A program made the position numbers and the translations under genes. 15,042 nt of DNA from Euryarchaeota archaeon UBA111 (GTDB lineage: Archaea > Thermoplasmatota > Poseidoniia > Poseidoniales > Poseidoniaceae): assembly GCA_002506025.1 (NCBI GenBank), contig DAWS01000092.1, positions 585 through 15,626 of the forward strand. The letters run 5' to 3'. This document shows positions 13,543 through 15,042 of the stretch, piece after piece. The notes beneath the pieces were generated by a model. The model worked only from the letters and a program-made list of their open reading frames with translations. It did no database searches and had not been told where the DNA came from. Every line of letters begins with the position of its first letter. Within the stretch, counting starts at the first letter, position 1.

Positions 13543-14199
13543 ATGAGGCTATTGGTTGGATTTGTTTTATTGATTCTGCTTGTACCGTGTGTTGCTGTGC
13601 AGGGTCACACTCCAAACGTCATGATGTCGATTCTTAAGGAAGATGGCCCGGCACCAGCAGATATCGTTGAAACCGCAGGCTTTGTTGAGGGTGATGGTGT
13701 CAAGTTCAAGATGAGTGATTCATCGAATAATTCTAGTATGCGAATTAGTATTGACTTAGATAAAGATGGTGAGTTTAATGAGAGTAATGATTACTTCTCT
13801 CCATGGATGGTTTATGATTGTCAATATGATGAAAATGGAACGTTATTAGATTCTGAGTGTATTGAATCTGTAGTGTTTTACTTCAACGGCAGTAATGGAT
13901 CTGGAACTTATAGTTATCAAGTAGAAAAAATGGTAAATGATAGCCACACAAATTTCTGGATAAACTCAATTTTCGTTGGGCTGGATAATCATGAGGAGCC
14001 GGGCCTACCAAATGTTGGGGATTGTTTTGGTGCTGGTTGTGAAGAACTTGAGGTGAGCGCTGTAGAAGATGATGATACAACTAGAAAGTATATTTCAATT
14101 TTAATGGTGATTTCAGCAATTGGATTAATTGGGGTTGCCATCAGCCTCATAGTTGAAAAACCAGAAACCGAAGAAAAGCAATACTTCCAAGAGGAATGA
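13543..14199 (+). CDS. Secreted protein with C-terminal membrane anchor, function unknown
   Basis: A 218-residue protein, not recognised. It has an N-terminal signal peptide (MRLL, a hydrophobic run to about residue 20) and a C-terminal membrane helix (about 183-204, ISILMVISAIGLIGVAISLIV) followed by a short charged tail. The middle would therefore face outside with type I topology. The exposed domain is acidic and holds a calcium-loop-like DLDKDGEFNESND (71-83), several N-x-S/T sequons (for example NGT, NGS, NDS) and four cysteines (93/106 and 161/166) that could form two disulphides. A histidine lies directly after the signal (QGHTPNVMM). It is divergent from the LVIVD-Sco operon with a 72-base shared promoter region, which hints at a common pathway. 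Sequons fit archaeal surface glycoproteins. The ATG at 13543 is backed by a Shine-Dalgarno-like GGGGAT. Confidence 0.75.
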   Translation: MRLLVGFVLLILLVPCVAVQGHTPNVMMSILKEDGPAPADIVETAGFVEGDGVKFKMSDSSNNSSMRISIDLDKDGEFNESNDYFSPWMVYDCQYDENGTLLDSECIESVVFYFNGSNGSGTYSYQVEKMVNDSHTNFWINSIFVGLDNHEEPGLPNVGDCFGAGCEELEVSAVEDDDTTRKYISILMVISAIGLIGVAISLIVEKPETEEKQYFQEE

Positions 14200-14309
14200 T
14201 TAGCCCTCAATTACTGGACATTTTTCATCAAATTCATCGAACACTACAATATTGGCCCAAAGGTAATTTGTTCTTTTACTTAGTAGAGTCTGGTTCTTGC
14301 AATAAACTT

Positions 14310-14324
14310 TAGTTGTAACAACTA
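14310..14324. repeat. Inverted repeat TAGTTG-TAA-CAACTA
   Basis: Two perfect 6-base arms around a 3-base centre. It lies 2 bases before the longer palindrome and about 105 bases upstream of the lipoprotein ATG. It could be half of a compound regulatory site or a small hairpin; the arms are short. Confidence 0.55.
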
Positions 14325-14326
14325 TC

Positions 14327-14344
14327 ATATTATCATGATAATAT
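14327..14344. repeat. Perfect 18-base palindrome ATATTATCATGATAATAT
   Basis: Every base pairs with its mirror position with no spacer. Centred about 93 bases before the lipoprotein ATG and about 136 bases after the previous stop. The TGATAAT half resembles part of a Fur-family half-site, but the arrangement (TTATCA-TGATAA) is the reverse of the usual TGATAAT-N-ATTATCA. It is a candidate operator for a dimeric regulator. A hairpin role is less likely because there is no loop. Confidence 0.6.
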
Positions 14345-14428
14345 TGTCTTTGGTACTAGATAAAACAATTGTATCAAGATTCATCATTAGACCGATGGTT
14401 TGAGAAATAGTCGTCGTTAGGACATGGT

Positions 14429-15042
14429 ATGTCCGGCGGGGGGGCTTCTCGTGCGTGTTTCCTCATTTTAGTAATGTTTAGCGCAGCATTCTCAGGATGT
14501 TTTGGTGAAAGTGGGGATACTGGAATTAATTCAGATAGAGATGTAGTGGTAACTCCTGAAACACTATCTGGTGGAATTTTCCAGCCATTAACCATCACAG
14601 CAAAAGCAGACCTATCTGCATACATCCCTTACTTGATACTGAATGAAGACAATGGGTTTGTCCAAAACTCTACTATTATTGACCTAAAATCTGGTGAGTC
14701 TGTTCAATTAAGTGTACTTGCTCCGCCTAGAACCGATACTGCAGTCATATTGCTAGGTGATTATGGCAGAGATATATGGCCGGTAAGATCAACTGAAGAA
14801 TCGTGGAAAACCTGGTTTGACAGAAGAGGTTACGATGCCGCCGATAATCCAACAATCACACGAATAGATGGTGTCAACGGTTCGCTGAATACTATCGATT
14901 ATTCGAACGAAACAGCTAGTTCTGTTGCAGTGGTAAAATTATCAATAAAACGGCAAATGGCGGCTGCATTTAGCGAATCTGAAGGTGGTAGACACTCGAT
15001 GGGATTGGTTGATGGTAGAACTGTATTCAATTACATCAACAT
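14429..15042 (+). CDS. Predicted lipoprotein, N-terminal part, truncated by window end
   Basis: An open frame of 204 codons runs to the last base with no stop, so only the start of the protein is visible. It begins with a signal peptide (MSGGGASRACFLILVMFSAAF) ending in lipobox FSGC, with Cys24 as the likely lipid-modified residue, followed by an acidic Gly/Ser linker. The remainder (segments such as PLTITAKADLSAYIP, VQLSVLAPPRTDTAVILLGDYGRDIWP and RIDGVNGSLNTIDYSN) is beta-rich and polar, as in archaeal surface proteins. I do not recognise a family. The upstream frame has a stop at 14408-14410, so this ATG is the first usable one. Codons 3-6 contain a run of seven G bases. A second ATG at 14424 is in another frame and stops after 15 codons. 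Confidence 0.7.
   Translation, partial: MSGGGASRACFLILVMFSAAFSGCFGESGDTGINSDRDVVVTPETLSGGIFQPLTITAKADLSAYIPYLILNEDNGFVQNSTIIDLKSGESVQLSVLAPPRTDTAVILLGDYGRDIWPVRSTEESWKTWFDRRGYDAADNPTITRIDGVNGSLNTIDYSNETASSVAVVKLSIKRQMAAAFSESEGGRHSMGLVDGRTVFNYIN

Larger units (their letters stand above)
14200..14428. other. Intergenic region, 229 bases, with two inverted repeats
   Basis: No open frame of note was found on either strand. The left 100 bases show nothing recognisable. The centre holds two neighbouring inverted repeats, listed separately. The right part before the lipoprotein ATG has an AT-rich GAAATA at 14404-14409, about 22 bases upstream, as a weak TATA candidate. No tRNA, Shine-Dalgarno or terminator with a U-tract could be identified with confidence. 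Confidence 0.5.

Noticed and set aside
13883..14210. Minus-strand frames opposite the anchored protein and its downstream end
   Set aside because: They overlap the signal-peptide and anchor-bearing plus-strand gene and carry no recognisable features.
14327..14344. The palindrome as a second PerR/Fur box
   Set aside because: The half-sites are in the opposite arrangement (TTATCA-TGATAA) compared with the katG operator, so it is not counted as the same regulon.
14374..14625. 83-codon minus-strand frame at the right end
   Set aside because: It lies antisense to the lipoprotein signal and N-terminal region. The plus-strand frame is open to the window end with a clear lipobox.
1..15042. CRISPR array, transposon, phage or defence island
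   Set aside because: No repeat-spacer pattern, transposase, integrase or defence-family protein could be recognised on either strand. The genes look like a chromosomal core and accessory mix.

Overview
The window reads as an aerobic, probably marine euryarchaeon. Marine Group II (Poseidoniales-like) is my best guess, by inference and not by any marker gene. The grounds are a group II chaperonin (thermosome) end, a mevalonate-pathway gene, starts that often have an AT-rich TATA-like element about 22-30 bases upstream and no Shine-Dalgarno (leaderless style), several acidic, Asn-rich secreted or lipid-anchored proteins, and aerobic traits (KatG, a Sco-type copper protein). Gene packing is very tight: three convergent pairs end within 0-4 bases of each other. 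No rRNA, tRNA, CRISPR, insertion sequence or integrase was seen.

Layout. 1-384: 3' end of a thermosome subunit. 452-2023: HMG-CoA synthase with an apparent insertion of about 50 residues. 2020-3072 (-): L-threonine 3-dehydrogenase, whose tail overlaps HMG-CoA synthase. 3205-4848: CTP synthase, divergent from tdh. 4849-5982 (-): ATP-NAD-kinase-like protein, back to back with pyrG. 6027-6419: small charged hypothetical. 6431-9023: katG-perR peroxide-defence operon behind a near-perfect Fur/PerR-type operator. 9064-9741: short-chain dehydrogenase. 9735-10112: small hypothetical overlapping it. 10114-10923 (-): dimethylargininase-like enzyme. 10998-13470 (-): two-gene envelope operon, a membrane-anchored LVIVD/beta-propeller protein followed by a Sco1/SenC lipoprotein. 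13543-14199: divergent secreted protein with a C-terminal membrane anchor. 14200-14428: intergenic region with two inverted repeats. 14429-15042: start of a lipoprotein gene that runs off the window.

How the parts work together. The clearest functional unit is katG-perR. The regulator retains all five residues that bind the sensing metal in Bacillus PerR, and both structural CxxC pairs. The operator lies directly before the katG start, next to a TATA-like element at leaderless distance. This suggests a bacterial-style repressor and box blocking an archaeal TBP/TFB promoter. The second unit is the surface cluster at 10998-14199. It pairs a copper-chaperone fold (CxxxCP plus a distal His) with a His-rich extracytoplasmic propeller protein and a divergently transcribed anchored protein, possibly a metal or terminal-oxidase assembly module. 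The remaining genes are housekeeping or amino-acid metabolism.
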